From: Lysinibacillus telephonicus | GTDB taxonomy: Bacteria; Bacillota; Bacilli; Bacillales_A; Planococcaceae | Direction: 5' to 3' | Length of the DNA: 45,504 nucleotides | Assembly: GCF_003966145.1 (NCBI RefSeq) | Contig: NZ_RXNR01000033.1 | Span: 1-45,504 of the forward strand | Shown here: positions 8,771 to 18,682 of the stretch, piece by piece | How the letters are laid out: each line of letters starts with the position of its first letter | How positions within the stretch are numbered: position 1 is the first letter of the stretch | Program-made: the position numbers and the translations under genes | The notes under the pieces: generated by a model | The model's database searches: none | What the model saw: the letters and a program-made list of their open reading frames with translations, nothing else | What the model was told of the DNA's origin: nothing

Positions 8771-8777
8771 CATTTTA

Positions 8778-9872
8778 TTAAATTGTTACATATTCTTTTG
8801 AGATTTCTAGTGCTTTTAATTTTAGTTGTTCAAAAAGTCTTTGTAGGGTTGTTTCACCAACATTTTTATATTTCCCTAACAACACGAGTTCTTTTGGAAG
8901 TTGATTAACCTTTGTTATATTTTGCTCATGGAGTTGTTTGATAAAGCTCGGGCTACCTGGAAAGTCTTGAATTGTTAGTTCGACTTCACCTAATGCTTCG
9001 GTTAAAATTATGTAATCTTCTTTGTAAAAAAGTATCATTTCACCAGGATGTTGTTCTTCAATTTTTTTACGAATTGTTTCTTCTTTCACGTATTCTTTTA
9101 ACTCTTCAAAAAAAGTAGCATCGTTTTTCTCATTAAAACGTTTTACATGCTGATGAAGACCTTCAAAGTTTTCAGGTAGCTCACTCATAATTCTTGCTTG
9201 TTGTTCACCATTTAATCGTATAAGGAAGGTTGTTGATTTCGGGAAACGTTGTGGTAATAAAAAAGCGTCCCTTAGAAAAAACGGAATTTCTAACTGTTCA
9301 TTATCGCATTTAATAACACGAGATACTTGGTGAGCTTTTGATAAACCTTCATCAGATAGTCCTTCGTTAGAACTGATTTCGCCACCTTGTAATCTCTCTT
9401 CTAAACTTTTAATAATTTCTAACACTTTTGATAAGTCTTCGTGATCTGTCGCTTTAACTGCAGGTTCATCATATTCAGGTACTTGTATCTCTGTTGATCC
9501 ATATACCTCAATAAACCATTTAACTACTTTATAAGTATTTTCCCAAACTTCAAGTGCCTCTCGTATATAAAATTTTCTAAATGAATCATGAGCAGCAGCA
9601 TTACCATATTTTCTAATTACATAGAATGCCTCGTTTTGTTCATTTGTTATAATACCTTCTCTATGAAAATAGGTGATTCTTTCTTGAAAAGTATTTGGGA
9701 CTGTATTAGTTAAGTTTTCTGCCTCCACTGCTTTTTCTAGTAATGTTTCAGCCAATGTACGACAAGATGTTAATGCCATTCTTGGACTTTTATATATGAT
9801 ACCTTCAATTTCTTGACATAACTTTGCAATTTTCGGAAAAGAATTATCTATAAAACTGTATAAGTGCGACAA
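8778..9872 (-). CDS. DUF4145-like protein downstream of BREX (364 aa)
   Basis: Starts with TTG at 9872, 9 nt after AAAGGAAG. The N-terminal part (about 1-125) looks like DUF4145: RMALTSCRTLAETLLEKAV, then IRKYGNAAAHDSFRKF and a long helix (EALEVWENTYKVVKWFIEVYG). That domain is often found with or fused to restriction endonucleases and helicases and its job is unclear. Residues 190-320 are a second domain I do not recognise. The C-terminal 35 residues (LPKELVLLGKYKNVGETTLQRL) resemble a helix-hairpin-helix. It is on the same strand as brxH, 179 bp downstream, but with a terminator-like hairpin between, so it is probably a separate unit serving as a BREX neighbour or accessory. Confidence 0.7.
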   Translation of the reverse strand: MSHLYSFIDNSFPKIAKLCQEIEGIIYKSPRMALTSCRTLAETLLEKAVEAENLTNTVPNTFQERITYFHREGIITNEQNEAFYVIRKYGNAAAHDSFRKFYIREALEVWENTYKVVKWFIEVYGSTEIQVPEYDEPAVKATDHEDLSKVLEIIKSLEERLQGGEISSNEGLSDEGLSKAHQVSRVIKCDNEQLEIPFFLRDAFLLPQRFPKSTTFLIRLNGEQQARIMSELPENFEGLHQHVKRFNEKNDATFFEELKEYVKEETIRKKIEEQHPGEMILFYKEDYIILTEALGEVELTIQDFPGSPSFIKQLHEQNITKVNQLPKELVLLGKYKNVGETTLQRLFEQLKLKALEISKEYVTI

Positions 9873-9970
9873 TGATTTCTACTTCCTTTCTTATTATCTT
9901 TTTTACTTCCATAAATCATAAATCAAATAACCTTATTGAGTTATTCGTAGGATATTTTTAGTATTTTAAA

Positions 9971-10007
9971 GCCTCATGGAGATGTTAATATGCATACTCC
10001 ACGAGGC
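9971..10007 (-). terminator. hairpin after the BREX operon
   Basis: GCCTCATGGAG (9971-9981) pairs with CTCCACGAGGC (9997-10007) with one mismatch. On the minus strand TTTAAAAT follows, a weak T-run. It is 45 bp past the brxH stop, so it would end or attenuate the BREX transcript before the DUF4145-like gene. Confidence 0.55.
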
Positions 10008-10051
10008 CGCTGAAACTTTAAAAGGAAAATTATTCTGGATTCAATTATTGA

Positions 10052-13000
10052 TTACAAACTAAACTTAACTTCCTCAATACTATCATTATTGATAATATAA
10101 ATGTAGACCTTATCAATTATGTTGTGTAAATCTTCTAGTTGTTCTTCACTAATCAGGAAGTTTTCATTCTTTGTTAAAATGATAAACCTTTCTTCTCCGT
10201 TAAATCGTTCACTATAAAAATCAACCATACCTAGATTATCAAACATCTTAATTATTTTTCTGCCATTAGCTTTTTCATGTTTTGTAACGAGTTCAATATA
10301 ATCTGAAGCTATGACACGGTAGGATACGCCATTTGGAATCAATTCAAATTGAGCTAATTTCTTTGGTGGAAGTAATGTGATTGTTCGCTGTTTATTTAAT
10401 AGTTCTAGTCTGCGATTTTTTTGATCTTCGATATCGATTAATTGAGCATTCATTTGGTTAATTAGTGCTGAATTTTTGTTATCTGCATTATCCATTTGGT
10501 ACTGTATTAGTTTTTCATATGCTTCGTTATACTGTGTCTCAAAGGATTGTACGAAAAAATCATGCATTCGATTCAATTGTGCGGTACGTGTTTTTTCAAG
10601 TTTCTTTTTTTCTTCTAACGTAACATTTAAAATTTCACGTTGTAACACTTTTTCCTCGATTAATGGTAATTCTGTGACTTCCTCTGAAAATTGTCCTAAA
10701 GCTATCCAATATGGATTTAAAGAAATAATGGTTTCATCTTCTCGCTTTGCAATGGAAACTAGTTGGTTTTGTAACTCCTTACCTGTACCATCTTTCAAAA
10801 CTACACGATATAAATCTATCTTTAACTTTTCTGGCACTTCATACATGAGCAAATAACGTTTCAAAGAAATCTGATCGTTTGTCCTATTTAACAACGTCTT
10901 AGTAATAGAATAAATCGGTGTTTCCTTTGATAAATAATCCACCTCATCTGTCTGGTATTCAGAATAACCAGTATAACGATATGTGTCGTCTAATTTAAGT
11001 TGCTTGCTGTATTGATCACGTAAAAGTTTTGGAAAACGTTCGATTCGATGTACTTTATTGTCTTGGCTATCGTTTATTTTTACATTATTTTGTTTCAACA
11101 CATAATTAACAAATGGAGCGTATACACGATTAGGAATGCGATTTAGTTCTATATCGTATTGCTCTTTCTTCATTGCTTCCACATCAATAGACTCTTCTTC
11201 AAATTTCATTTTCTTCATCGTTTCAAGTAATTCTTTATGTTCATCACTTAATGTTTTATCCATTTGAGCAATGATATCATCTAACGTCTCCCTTGAAAGA
11301 ATTGCTTCTTTCATCAATTCTGAAAGGTTAATCTCACCATCTAGTAGTTCACCCATGAAGTTATATACGAGGTCATTTCCTAGATCTTCTTTCATCGTTT
11401 CTAGTTTTTCAAGAAGTCTAAGCATGACGTAACCTTCGCGTGTATTTTGAGCTACTAAGTTAAAGATGAATACTTCATTCTTTTGACCAATGCGGTGGAT
11501 ACGCCCCATTCGTTGTTCTAATCGGTTTGGGTTCCAAGGGATATCATAATTAATCATTTGATTACAGAATTGAAGATTGATGGATTCGCCTCCTGCATCT
11601 GTTGCGAGCATGATTTGAGAAGAATTTCGGAATAGCTCTACTTGATTTCGACGTTCATCCATTGAGTACTTACCAACAATCTTTGCAATATTAGGTACAC
11701 GTTCGGATAGCTTTTGCTCTAAAGCATTTAATGTATCTACAGACTCCGTGAAAATTAAAATCTTTTCTCCAGAATAGATGAGACCATCTACACCAAAAAG
11801 CATTTCTTCTAATTCAAGATATTTACGCTCCATTCCGTATTGCTTTAATGTTTTTGTCATTGAAAGCAATCTTTTTAACTCAGCAATTTCTTCTTTCAAC
11901 GCTTCAATATCAACGTCATCCATTGCTAGCTCAAGTTTACGTTCTAATAATTCTTCTTGGTCTACCACTTCTTCTTCAAGTGTATTTTGATAATACTTTT
12001 CAATTTGAAGCATATATTTTTTTCGTTCAGCTTCTGTTTTATCAAGCAAAGTCATTAAACGTTTATGTCTTCTATAAAGTGATTTATGGATTGCTTCAAT
12101 AGAAGAACTAAGACGTCTTTGCAGTAACATCATCGCAAATGCAGTACTATTATGGCCTGCATTCATCGCACGGTTAAAGTGGGTCTGTACATAATTTGTA
12201 ACTGCCTCATACAATTCTAATTCAGGTTCAGTTAAATTATATTGAATGGTTTTAGTTGTTCGTTTTGGGAAAATTGGCGTCCCATCAAAATTAACCATCG
12301 TTTCTTTTAATCGTCGAATGATATATGGATTGCTTTTATCTTTTAACGATTCACCAGAAGATATTTGATGAAATAAATCTGGTTCAATTAATTTCATAAG
12401 TAAACGGAAATTCTCAGCATCCCCTTTATGCGGTGTCGCAGTTAACAATAGACAATGCTCTGTTTTCGCTAAAAGCTTCTCTCCAAGCTGATATAATTTT
12501 GTTTTAGATACTTTTCGTTGTGTCTTCCCGTAAGAATATGCAGCCATTTTATGTGCTTCATCTACTATGACTAAATCAAATGGTGCTTCTAATATAAGTT
12601 GTTTAATATCCTCTCTACTTGCCCAATAGATTGATGCTAAACAACAGTTATTTTCAATAAACGGATTTTGACTACCATATTCATTTAACACAGCGCGATT
12701 AATAATTTTAAAGGATTCTTGGAATTTTTGTTCCATTTCCTCTTGCCATTGCCTTAGCACTAATGGAGGAACAAGTACCAATATACGCTGTATACTTTCC
12801 CTAGCTTTTAACTCTTTAATTAACATGCCAGACATAATTGTTTTCCCCGCACCTGGATCATCTGCAAGTAAATAACGAATACTCGGAGATTGTAGCATTC
12901 TACTGTACACAGCTTCAATTTGGTGTGGTAAAGGCATTACTTGTTTGCTTCCCAATGCACGTGCTTTAGAATGCTTGTCTTCAATCTCCAGTGCGAGTTG

Positions 13001-13231
13001 TATTAACCGTTGCTGTACATCCATACCTGTAAGTTCAAAGCGATTTTCGGAAGATGTACTCAAAATAGTAATTTTGTCTAAATCTTCAATTGATAATAAA
13101 TGCTCATAGTATTCATTTGAATTTCTTCCGATGCCTTCAATTAATTGATACTCATCGCCAAACTGCTCAACCTTTTTAATTTCAATCGTTTCTGGAAAAA
13201 ACGGGCCTGTAATAATATCACCAATATTCAT
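10052..13231 (-). CDS. brxHII: SNF2-type helicase of type 3 BREX, BrxHII-like
   Basis: A 1059-residue SF2 helicase. Walker A DDPGAGKT (124-131), DEAH (224-227), LLLTATPHKGD (about 263-273), a charged coiled-coil insert (about 400-470), motif V LATDAGGESINLQ and motif VI QRMGRIHRIGQK. The Q-x-x-GR-x-HR-x-GQ signature is typical of the SNF2/RapA-like group. Type 3 BREX is defined in the literature by brxF, brxC, pglXI, brxHII, pglZ and brxA, and all are here. In the commonly described order brxHII lies between pglX and pglZ; here it is last. An AAACCTCC complement (GGAGGTTT) before the ATG gives a good ribosome site. A hairpin lies between it and brxA. Confidence 0.85.
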   Translation of the reverse strand: MNIGDIITGPFFPETIEIKKVEQFGDEYQLIEGIGRNSNEYYEHLLSIEDLDKITILSTSSENRFELTGMDVQQRLIQLALEIEDKHSKARALGSKQVMPLPHQIEAVYSRMLQSPSIRYLLADDPGAGKTIMSGMLIKELKARESIQRILVLVPPLVLRQWQEEMEQKFQESFKIINRAVLNEYGSQNPFIENNCCLASIYWASREDIKQLILEAPFDLVIVDEAHKMAAYSYGKTQRKVSKTKLYQLGEKLLAKTEHCLLLTATPHKGDAENFRLLMKLIEPDLFHQISSGESLKDKSNPYIIRRLKETMVNFDGTPIFPKRTTKTIQYNLTEPELELYEAVTNYVQTHFNRAMNAGHNSTAFAMMLLQRRLSSSIEAIHKSLYRRHKRLMTLLDKTEAERKKYMLQIEKYYQNTLEEEVVDQEELLERKLELAMDDVDIEALKEEIAELKRLLSMTKTLKQYGMERKYLELEEMLFGVDGLIYSGEKILIFTESVDTLNALEQKLSERVPNIAKIVGKYSMDERRNQVELFRNSSQIMLATDAGGESINLQFCNQMINYDIPWNPNRLEQRMGRIHRIGQKNEVFIFNLVAQNTREGYVMLRLLEKLETMKEDLGNDLVYNFMGELLDGEINLSELMKEAILSRETLDDIIAQMDKTLSDEHKELLETMKKMKFEEESIDVEAMKKEQYDIELNRIPNRVYAPFVNYVLKQNNVKINDSQDNKVHRIERFPKLLRDQYSKQLKLDDTYRYTGYSEYQTDEVDYLSKETPIYSITKTLLNRTNDQISLKRYLLMYEVPEKLKIDLYRVVLKDGTGKELQNQLVSIAKREDETIISLNPYWIALGQFSEEVTELPLIEEKVLQREILNVTLEEKKKLEKTRTAQLNRMHDFFVQSFETQYNEAYEKLIQYQMDNADNKNSALINQMNAQLIDIEDQKNRRLELLNKQRTITLLPPKKLAQFELIPNGVSYRVIASDYIELVTKHEKANGRKIIKMFDNLGMVDFYSERFNGEERFIILTKNENFLISEEQLEDLHNIIDKVYIYIINNDSIEEVKFSL

Positions 13232-13246
13232 TTTAAACCTCCATAT

Positions 13247-13280
13247 AAAAATCCCCTACTCACACGGAATAAGGGATTTT
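13247..13280 (-). terminator. terminator-like hairpin inside the BREX operon
   Basis: On the minus strand AAAATCCC (13280-13273) pairs with GGGATTTT (13255-13248) and is followed by TTTATA. The stem begins inside the last codons of brxA and ends just before the brxHII ribosome site. It has the form of an intrinsic terminator, so it may reduce brxHII expression relative to upstream genes or stabilise the upstream mRNA. Confidence 0.5.
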
Positions 13281-13994
13281 AGGATTTCGTTCAATAAATG
13301 TATCTCGAATATTTCGTACAATGGAAAATCGGTCTTGTGCTAAATCCCCTATACTTATATGGTAATTGAATGGGAAAAAAATTGCACTATTATTAACCAT
13401 TTCAAGACTCACACTATCTGTTTGTAAGTGTTCCATTAACACTTCTACCATTAATTGCTTTAATATTGGAGAATCAATGTTCACTTTTTCATTTGGTAAC
13501 ATATATACTCCAGGCTTGATCATATTGATAAAGCCCCAATTCTTGATTGATGCAAATACAGCACCCGTTGCTACTTCAACTCTGCGACGGTCACCATAAA
13601 GGTTTTTCATTTCTGCCACAACCGTTTTACTTCTTACCTCATCTGCCATTCTAAAATTTTTACCTAGATAGTTAACTTGCTCTCTAAAGAAAGGATAAGC
13701 TAGCGTTGTCATGCACCAATGTAAACTACCTTTTTCTTGAGAAGAAAGCAACGAATAGTTTGAAACTAGATAATCTCTTATTAATGTGTGATGTTGCTCT
13801 ACTGACCACCATATTTTCATAATAATCGCATGTGCACATCTTCTTGATGCAGGACCTTGAATGTCATTAAGTAAGTAATGGTCTAATAAACTATGCATCT
13901 CATTGTTAGATACTTTACCTATGTTTTTTAGAACAAAATCTAGCTGATGTAATTGGATTTTTTGATCGAATCCAACTGGTTTCATATTTTGCAC
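13260..13994 (-). CDS. brxA: BREX protein, BrxA-like (DUF1819)
   Basis: 244 residues with no catalytic motif visible. The helical N-terminal half (VLKNIGKVSNNEMHSLLDHY, GPASRRCAHAIIMKIWWSVE) and the middle (FREQVNYLGKNFRMADEV) fit a DUF1819/BrxA-like fold, which is a DNA-binding helical protein in BREX. Identity is inferred mainly from position: 7 bp after pglZ and 28 bp before the helicase in an otherwise complete type 3 BREX set. R-S-K-T-V-V-A-E-M-K-N-L-Y-G-D-R-R-R-V-E in the middle is strongly basic. No signal peptide or membrane segment is seen. Confidence 0.65.
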   Translation of the reverse strand: MQNMKPVGFDQKIQLHQLDFVLKNIGKVSNNEMHSLLDHYLLNDIQGPASRRCAHAIIMKIWWSVEQHHTLIRDYLVSNYSLLSSQEKGSLHWCMTTLAYPFFREQVNYLGKNFRMADEVRSKTVVAEMKNLYGDRRRVEVATGAVFASIKNWGFINMIKPGVYMLPNEKVNIDSPILKQLMVEVLMEHLQTDSVSLEMVNNSAIFFPFNYHISIGDLAQDRFSIVRNIRDTFIERNPKIPYSV

Positions 13995-14001
13995 CCACTC
14001 T

Positions 14002-15915
14002 CTAACGATATACTTTTACAAATGGAACAATTACTTCTTCTATATGTATACCACCATGAGTTACAATCTTATCATTTTTCGGCACAAAAGCTCCATTATT
14101 TTTAGCTAAGAGTACATAATAATCATCTGGCAAATTCACATTATCCCATATCAATGTATCAGTATTATCAATAGCAGTTTGGTTTCGTATATTTGCTGAT
14201 TTATAGATGCGGGAACGTTGATTGGCTGATTCAACAGTTACGCCTTGTGAGATTCTTCCTAGCCCAATGCTCTCTATGTTACCGTGATCTGATGTAAGGT
14301 ATATGTCAAAGTCATTTGAAGCTAGTTCATCTAAAAGTTGATGTAGAAACTTCTTTTGTAACCAAATTTGTAATTCAGAGTTTACAGTTTGGTGACCTTG
14401 TTTTGCGCCGTGCATAAACTCATCAATGACATCAATGACAGCTCCATAAATTGATATAAATGGTGATGAAGTAAATTTTAAATCTTGTCGATCAAATGAT
14501 TTTAATCCTAATGACTTTTGATAAGCGATATTCCTCTCTGCAAAACCATGATGAATCCAAAATTCTTTCCAATACTTTTCTTCCTTACTCGTAGTCTGAA
14601 TAGAATCCGCAAATCCTCGAGGTACTTTTCCAGAAAAGATAGCCTGTCTTGCCACAGATGTAACACTCGGCACCCATGTAAACACTGCATCTTCTTCAAA
14701 TAACCATCGCTCTTCAGTTAATGACTGTTTGATTATGTGCCATTGTGTAAAACTCATTCCATCTAACACAAGTAAAGCCACTTTTGTGTTGAATTTATGC
14801 TCTAAAAAATGTGGAATTTGATGCACCATCTTAGGTTTTGGAAGTAATGGCAACGAAGCTATCCCCTCAAATTTTGAGCACATCCAATTTTCAAATGCTT
14901 TATTTGCCTCAGTAGTAATTTTTTTGATTTCCTTACTAGTTATAGTATCTTCAAGAAACTCCGCTTTGATATCTCCAAGATTACTCGCAAAAACACGCCA
15001 TTCTTTTAACTCAAATGCTGAATAATCACCTTTTAAAGAATTTATAGATATACTATTTAACTCTTTGGAAGTTTCTTTTACAACAATGTTCTCCTTCATC
15101 CAAGGTTCGATTGGTATATCAGCTTGTATCTCAATTGGTACAATCCATTCATTTAATTGTTTCCTTAATGAAAAGTCATCGAAATAACGATTGGAATATG
15201 AAGATGGGGATTCAGTAATTATTTCTTTATTCCCTTTAACGTAATAAGCTACATATTCTTTCCATCGAGAGTTTAAAAAATTTGACAGCTTCTCTTTAGA
15301 CTTAAAGCATTCATAAACATCAGGTGAAACAATTATACGTTTCTGCTGTAACGTTCGACTTAACTCATTAATTAATAGCTCAGGCATTCCCGTATCAAAA
15401 CGCTTGAAATAATTCATTGCAATTTTAATTAATCCCACATCACTGAGGATATAACGAAGTTCTTCTTCTAAAACAACTTCTAGTATAAATTGAAGCGATT
15501 CTTTATAAGTAAGCTGATAAGTTAAACTATCTTGTTTTGAAAATAAAATCTCATAATAGGCAATTGGACATAAGTGTACTGCTGTTGGTTCTAATTTTGA
15601 AAAAAGCATTTCCAAAGACAGAGCTATGCGGTGTGCTTGTTCATACATATCATAAGGAATAAGATTGAACTGTTGATGAGGTAATACAACTAACATTGTA
15701 GCTCTTTCTTCTCTGGAAACATGACGAAAATTTCTTTCATACATCAATCGAAGTAACATTGGATCATCAATTGTTGTAACGAAAATTTGCTGTTTCTGAA
15801 AAACATCTTGTACTTCTTCTCGAGTTAGCAAACCTTGAGAATCAGCTACGACATACAATGCTCCTTTAATGGAGAAATAGGATGTAATTTTCTCAACCCA
15901 GTTCAATCTCGTCAC
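14002..15915 (-). CDS. pglZ: PglZ-domain protein of BREX
   Basis: 637 residues in the alkaline-phosphatase-superfamily PglZ family, the hallmark of BREX. The C-terminal domain has LLVLDGMSF (381-389, metal-binding Asp385), PSVTSVARQAIFSG (416-429, the nucleophile region), TSDHGN (541-546) and THGGIHIEEVIVPF near the end. The N-terminal 300 residues have no motif I can name. It starts with GTG, 5 bp after the second methylase stop and without a clear ribosome site, so translation is probably coupled. PglZ is essential in BREX; its exact reaction is not settled. Confidence 0.9.
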   Translation of the reverse strand: MTRLNWVEKITSYFSIKGALYVVADSQGLLTREEVQDVFQKQQIFVTTIDDPMLLRLMYERNFRHVSREERATMLVVLPHQQFNLIPYDMYEQAHRIALSLEMLFSKLEPTAVHLCPIAYYEILFSKQDSLTYQLTYKESLQFILEVVLEEELRYILSDVGLIKIAMNYFKRFDTGMPELLINELSRTLQQKRIIVSPDVYECFKSKEKLSNFLNSRWKEYVAYYVKGNKEIITESPSSYSNRYFDDFSLRKQLNEWIVPIEIQADIPIEPWMKENIVVKETSKELNSISINSLKGDYSAFELKEWRVFASNLGDIKAEFLEDTITSKEIKKITTEANKAFENWMCSKFEGIASLPLLPKPKMVHQIPHFLEHKFNTKVALLVLDGMSFTQWHIIKQSLTEERWLFEEDAVFTWVPSVTSVARQAIFSGKVPRGFADSIQTTSKEEKYWKEFWIHHGFAERNIAYQKSLGLKSFDRQDLKFTSSPFISIYGAVIDVIDEFMHGAKQGHQTVNSELQIWLQKKFLHQLLDELASNDFDIYLTSDHGNIESIGLGRISQGVTVESANQRSRIYKSANIRNQTAIDNTDTLIWDNVNLPDDYYVLLAKNNGAFVPKNDKIVTHGGIHIEEVIVPFVKVYR

Positions 15916-15920
15916 CCACT

Positions 15921-18662
15921 TTACATTTCTACACGAACTTGTGCGTTATCATAATACATAAGGAGCTTATCGTCTTCCTGAATAACTGATTCAGGTAATC
16001 GGTCACCGACATCGACAATTTTCTGATAATCCTTCTCTCCCCATGCCTTTTTAAATCCAGCACGAATCGCTTCAGTTCGGAATTGTTTTAATTTTTTCTT
16101 ATGTGTACCCAATTCCTCTAAATAACTTTCAAATTCACGTAATAAAGTTTTTTCACGTAATTTTTCCAAGTCTGCTTGTTTATTTGGATCAGGTACGTAC
16201 CAACGGTTCATTGCTTTTTCTTTTAATTTCTCATCATCTTTTGTTAATCCGCGCAAATCTTTATAGTTACGATGTAAATAGCTAACAATTTGATCAGGTA
16301 CAGATTCATCACCTTCATAACGTAAGAAGTTTTGAGTTAGCAAATCATCCAACTCAGGTAATTTCTCATGTTTAGCAATATGTTGAATTTCCTTCATAAA
16401 TTGCGGATGTAAGTCTTGGCGTGTTTGAGGCTTTTTCATGAGTTGCTGACGAATCCACTCAATCGCACTAGTTTCATCAGAAACAAATAGATTCATTTGT
16501 GTAAATTCTTTGACAAGGATGCGTTTCTTATCATATTCAGCAACTTGTGACTCTAAAAATGCCATACCATCACGCATTGGGAAACGTTGAGCAACGCCTA
16601 CCTGGAATTCGGCAGAAGAAATTGGGACAGGTAACCCATTTTGAACGTGATAAGCGATCATTCTGTCGAATAGTATACGTGGAGTACGTTCTGCAATCAC
16701 AGATGCTTCACCTTTTGAGCCAAGAAACACTGGAAGCTTTTCTAAATGCTGATTGACGAACGTCCAAGCCGATTCCGGAGTGTTTGTTTGTTCATGCATC
16801 TTTTGAATATTTTCCTCGAAAGGTTTATAAGCTGAAATTACTAGGTCTTGTTTGACAGCTGTTGTCGTTGTAACCGCCTTAAAACTCCCCTGCTTCTTAT
16901 CTAATGCTGAAACATTTGCTATTATAAAACCAGCTTTTTGAATAGCTTCTTGTATAGCATTCCAAATACTTGCTTTAGAGTTACTAAACTCTACAGTAAT
17001 CCATCCGTTTGGCTTTAAAATTCTAAAGTATTCCTTAAATCCCTTATTAAGCAGTTCATAATATTTTGATGTATTTTTATTCTGACTTTTATTAACAATT
17101 GCTTCCGTGTCATTATCAGTTAATACTCCAATCCATGTTTCCCAAATTAAATTTAATTCTGAGTACATTAAATTAGCGCCAAAAGGGGGATCAGTAAATA
17201 TATAGTCTACTGAATTATTTTCAACAGGTAATTTCGTAATAGAATTCGTGCTAACTAAAGTATTCCTAGGATAATTTTTAAATTCAATTTTTAAGAAATC
17301 TTCTACTTTTCTTCTTAACTGATTAAAAGGGTTATTTTCTTGTGGTGTTGAAGGTAAATAATATGTTCCAGAAATTATTCCTCCCTTGCCATTAGCACGC
17401 CATCTATATAATTGTGTCAAATTATTTATGGCTGCTGTAATAATGAATAGTGCTTCTTTAGAATATTTTGTTTTTTTTATACGATTTTTCAATTCACAAA
17501 GTATTATATTATTTCTATCAGTGAGTAATTGATCTACATAATAAACACCATTATTTTTCAATCTACCAATCTCATCTCCACTAGGTATTGGATTAGTTGG
17601 CACTTTATACTTCATGCGATAATCTTCTATTTTCTTCAAAACTTCTATATCTTTATCATCTACTTCTTTCTCAGTTCTTTTTCCCTGGTATATTAAATTG
17701 ATTACATTAGGAGTAAATTTACTTGTTTCAGAATAAATATTTAATTCAGGGATAAACTTAGTTTCCATTGCTCTTGTTAATTCACTTTTTGATGTTAATA
17801 CTCCACAATTTGGACATGAGAACTTATCTTTTACTTTCTTTTCGTCTCTTTCTATAGCAACAGACCAAAAATTAATTTCATGAGCACATGATTGGCAAAT
17901 AAAATTTTCACTCCAAATAACATAATTAATTTTGGCCTTTTGCCCTTGATACGTAGTTTCAAACATCCAACCTAAATCATTTTCTAATTTATCAATTTCT
18001 GTTAGCATAAACTTCTTAAATTCTTCTCTATCGAAGTCGTAATTTAATTGGGATGCAATATGCGTAGCTAATGGTGATAAATCAGAGAGTAATGCTTTTC
18101 TCTGCCCAACTTCACTAACAAAATTATCTTCTTGATCGTATATCTTTTCATTTTCAATTCGATAACCTAATTGAATTATTTCGTCAGTTGACTCACATAG
18201 ATATGCCGCTATTCCAGCCATTCCACTTCCACAAAATCCATCATAAATTACATCACCCGGTTTCGTATAATGCAGAATATAATGCATTATTGCTTTGTAA
18301 GGAACTTTAGTATGATAACTATGCACCATATAATAAGGGTCTGTTTTCCCCTCTGATACATCTAAAATAAATGGAGATTGATCATCCTTTAACCTTTCAG
18401 AATTACCCTTAATAAAATCATTTAACCAAGGATTGGGACATGCTGTGTAATAGGGAGGATCAGACAGTGCGATAATATCTTCATCTTCCCCAATAGGGAA
18501 GCCCTCAATTTTTTTTAATTCAGGTAATTTCTTTCGTAATTCTTCACGGAAATATTCTTTTCTTTGTTCTTCATTTTTAAATGTCATACCAAGGCAAACA
18601 ACTGGTGTGTTGTCTGCCTCAAATTCATTAATTAAAGAGATTTGTTTGAACTTTTCCTTCAT
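15921..18662 (-). CDS. pglX: second PglX-type DNA adenine methylase (913 aa)
   Basis: An N6-adenine methyltransferase-like protein with DPPY (68-71), the AdoMet-binding DGFCGSGMAG (141-150), a four-cysteine zinc ribbon (CQSC ... CPNC, about 255-290) and a second TDPPFGANLMYSELN (about 488-502). In BREX the PglX enzyme methylates host DNA to mark self. It is the tandem partner of the 940-residue gene immediately upstream. The first ~80 residues are similar, residues about 80-500 differ strongly, and the last ~330 are nearly identical. The start follows TTAGGAGAG. It is complete and has all motifs, so it is probably active and not a relic. Its different central region suggests a different recognition sequence. 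Confidence 0.85.
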   Translation of the reverse strand: MKEKFKQISLINEFEADNTPVVCLGMTFKNEEQRKEYFREELRKKLPELKKIEGFPIGEDEDIIALSDPPYYTACPNPWLNDFIKGNSERLKDDQSPFILDVSEGKTDPYYMVHSYHTKVPYKAIMHYILHYTKPGDVIYDGFCGSGMAGIAAYLCESTDEIIQLGYRIENEKIYDQEDNFVSEVGQRKALLSDLSPLATHIASQLNYDFDREEFKKFMLTEIDKLENDLGWMFETTYQGQKAKINYVIWSENFICQSCAHEINFWSVAIERDEKKVKDKFSCPNCGVLTSKSELTRAMETKFIPELNIYSETSKFTPNVINLIYQGKRTEKEVDDKDIEVLKKIEDYRMKYKVPTNPIPSGDEIGRLKNNGVYYVDQLLTDRNNIILCELKNRIKKTKYSKEALFIITAAINNLTQLYRWRANGKGGIISGTYYLPSTPQENNPFNQLRRKVEDFLKIEFKNYPRNTLVSTNSITKLPVENNSVDYIFTDPPFGANLMYSELNLIWETWIGVLTDNDTEAIVNKSQNKNTSKYYELLNKGFKEYFRILKPNGWITVEFSNSKASIWNAIQEAIQKAGFIIANVSALDKKQGSFKAVTTTTAVKQDLVISAYKPFEENIQKMHEQTNTPESAWTFVNQHLEKLPVFLGSKGEASVIAERTPRILFDRMIAYHVQNGLPVPISSAEFQVGVAQRFPMRDGMAFLESQVAEYDKKRILVKEFTQMNLFVSDETSAIEWIRQQLMKKPQTRQDLHPQFMKEIQHIAKHEKLPELDDLLTQNFLRYEGDESVPDQIVSYLHRNYKDLRGLTKDDEKLKEKAMNRWYVPDPNKQADLEKLREKTLLREFESYLEELGTHKKKLKQFRTEAIRAGFKKAWGEKDYQKIVDVGDRLPESVIQEDDKLLMYYDNAQVRVEM
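16069..16382 (-). repeat. 314-bp tract identical to 18831-19144 (copy 1)
   Basis: Within the 3' part of the second pglX every base matches the first pglX at a fixed offset of 2762 bp from 16069 to 16382. Outside the tract the two genes differ: about 15 changes in the last 120 bp, and many silent changes from 16384 on. Perfect identity inside diverged flanks points to recent gene conversion. Confidence 0.9.
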
Positions 18663-18682
18663 TTGTTATCTCTCCTAAACAC

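Noticed and set aside
10476-12102. Plus-strand open frames opposite brxHII and similar frames opposite other large genes
   Set aside because: They are antisense to clear protein families, lack ribosome sites and have the Ser/Phe-rich composition typical of complementary reading of AT-rich genes.
15921-18662. The second pglX as a decaying duplicate
   Set aside because: It is full length with all catalytic and zinc motifs and a good ribosome site, so an active gene is more likely.
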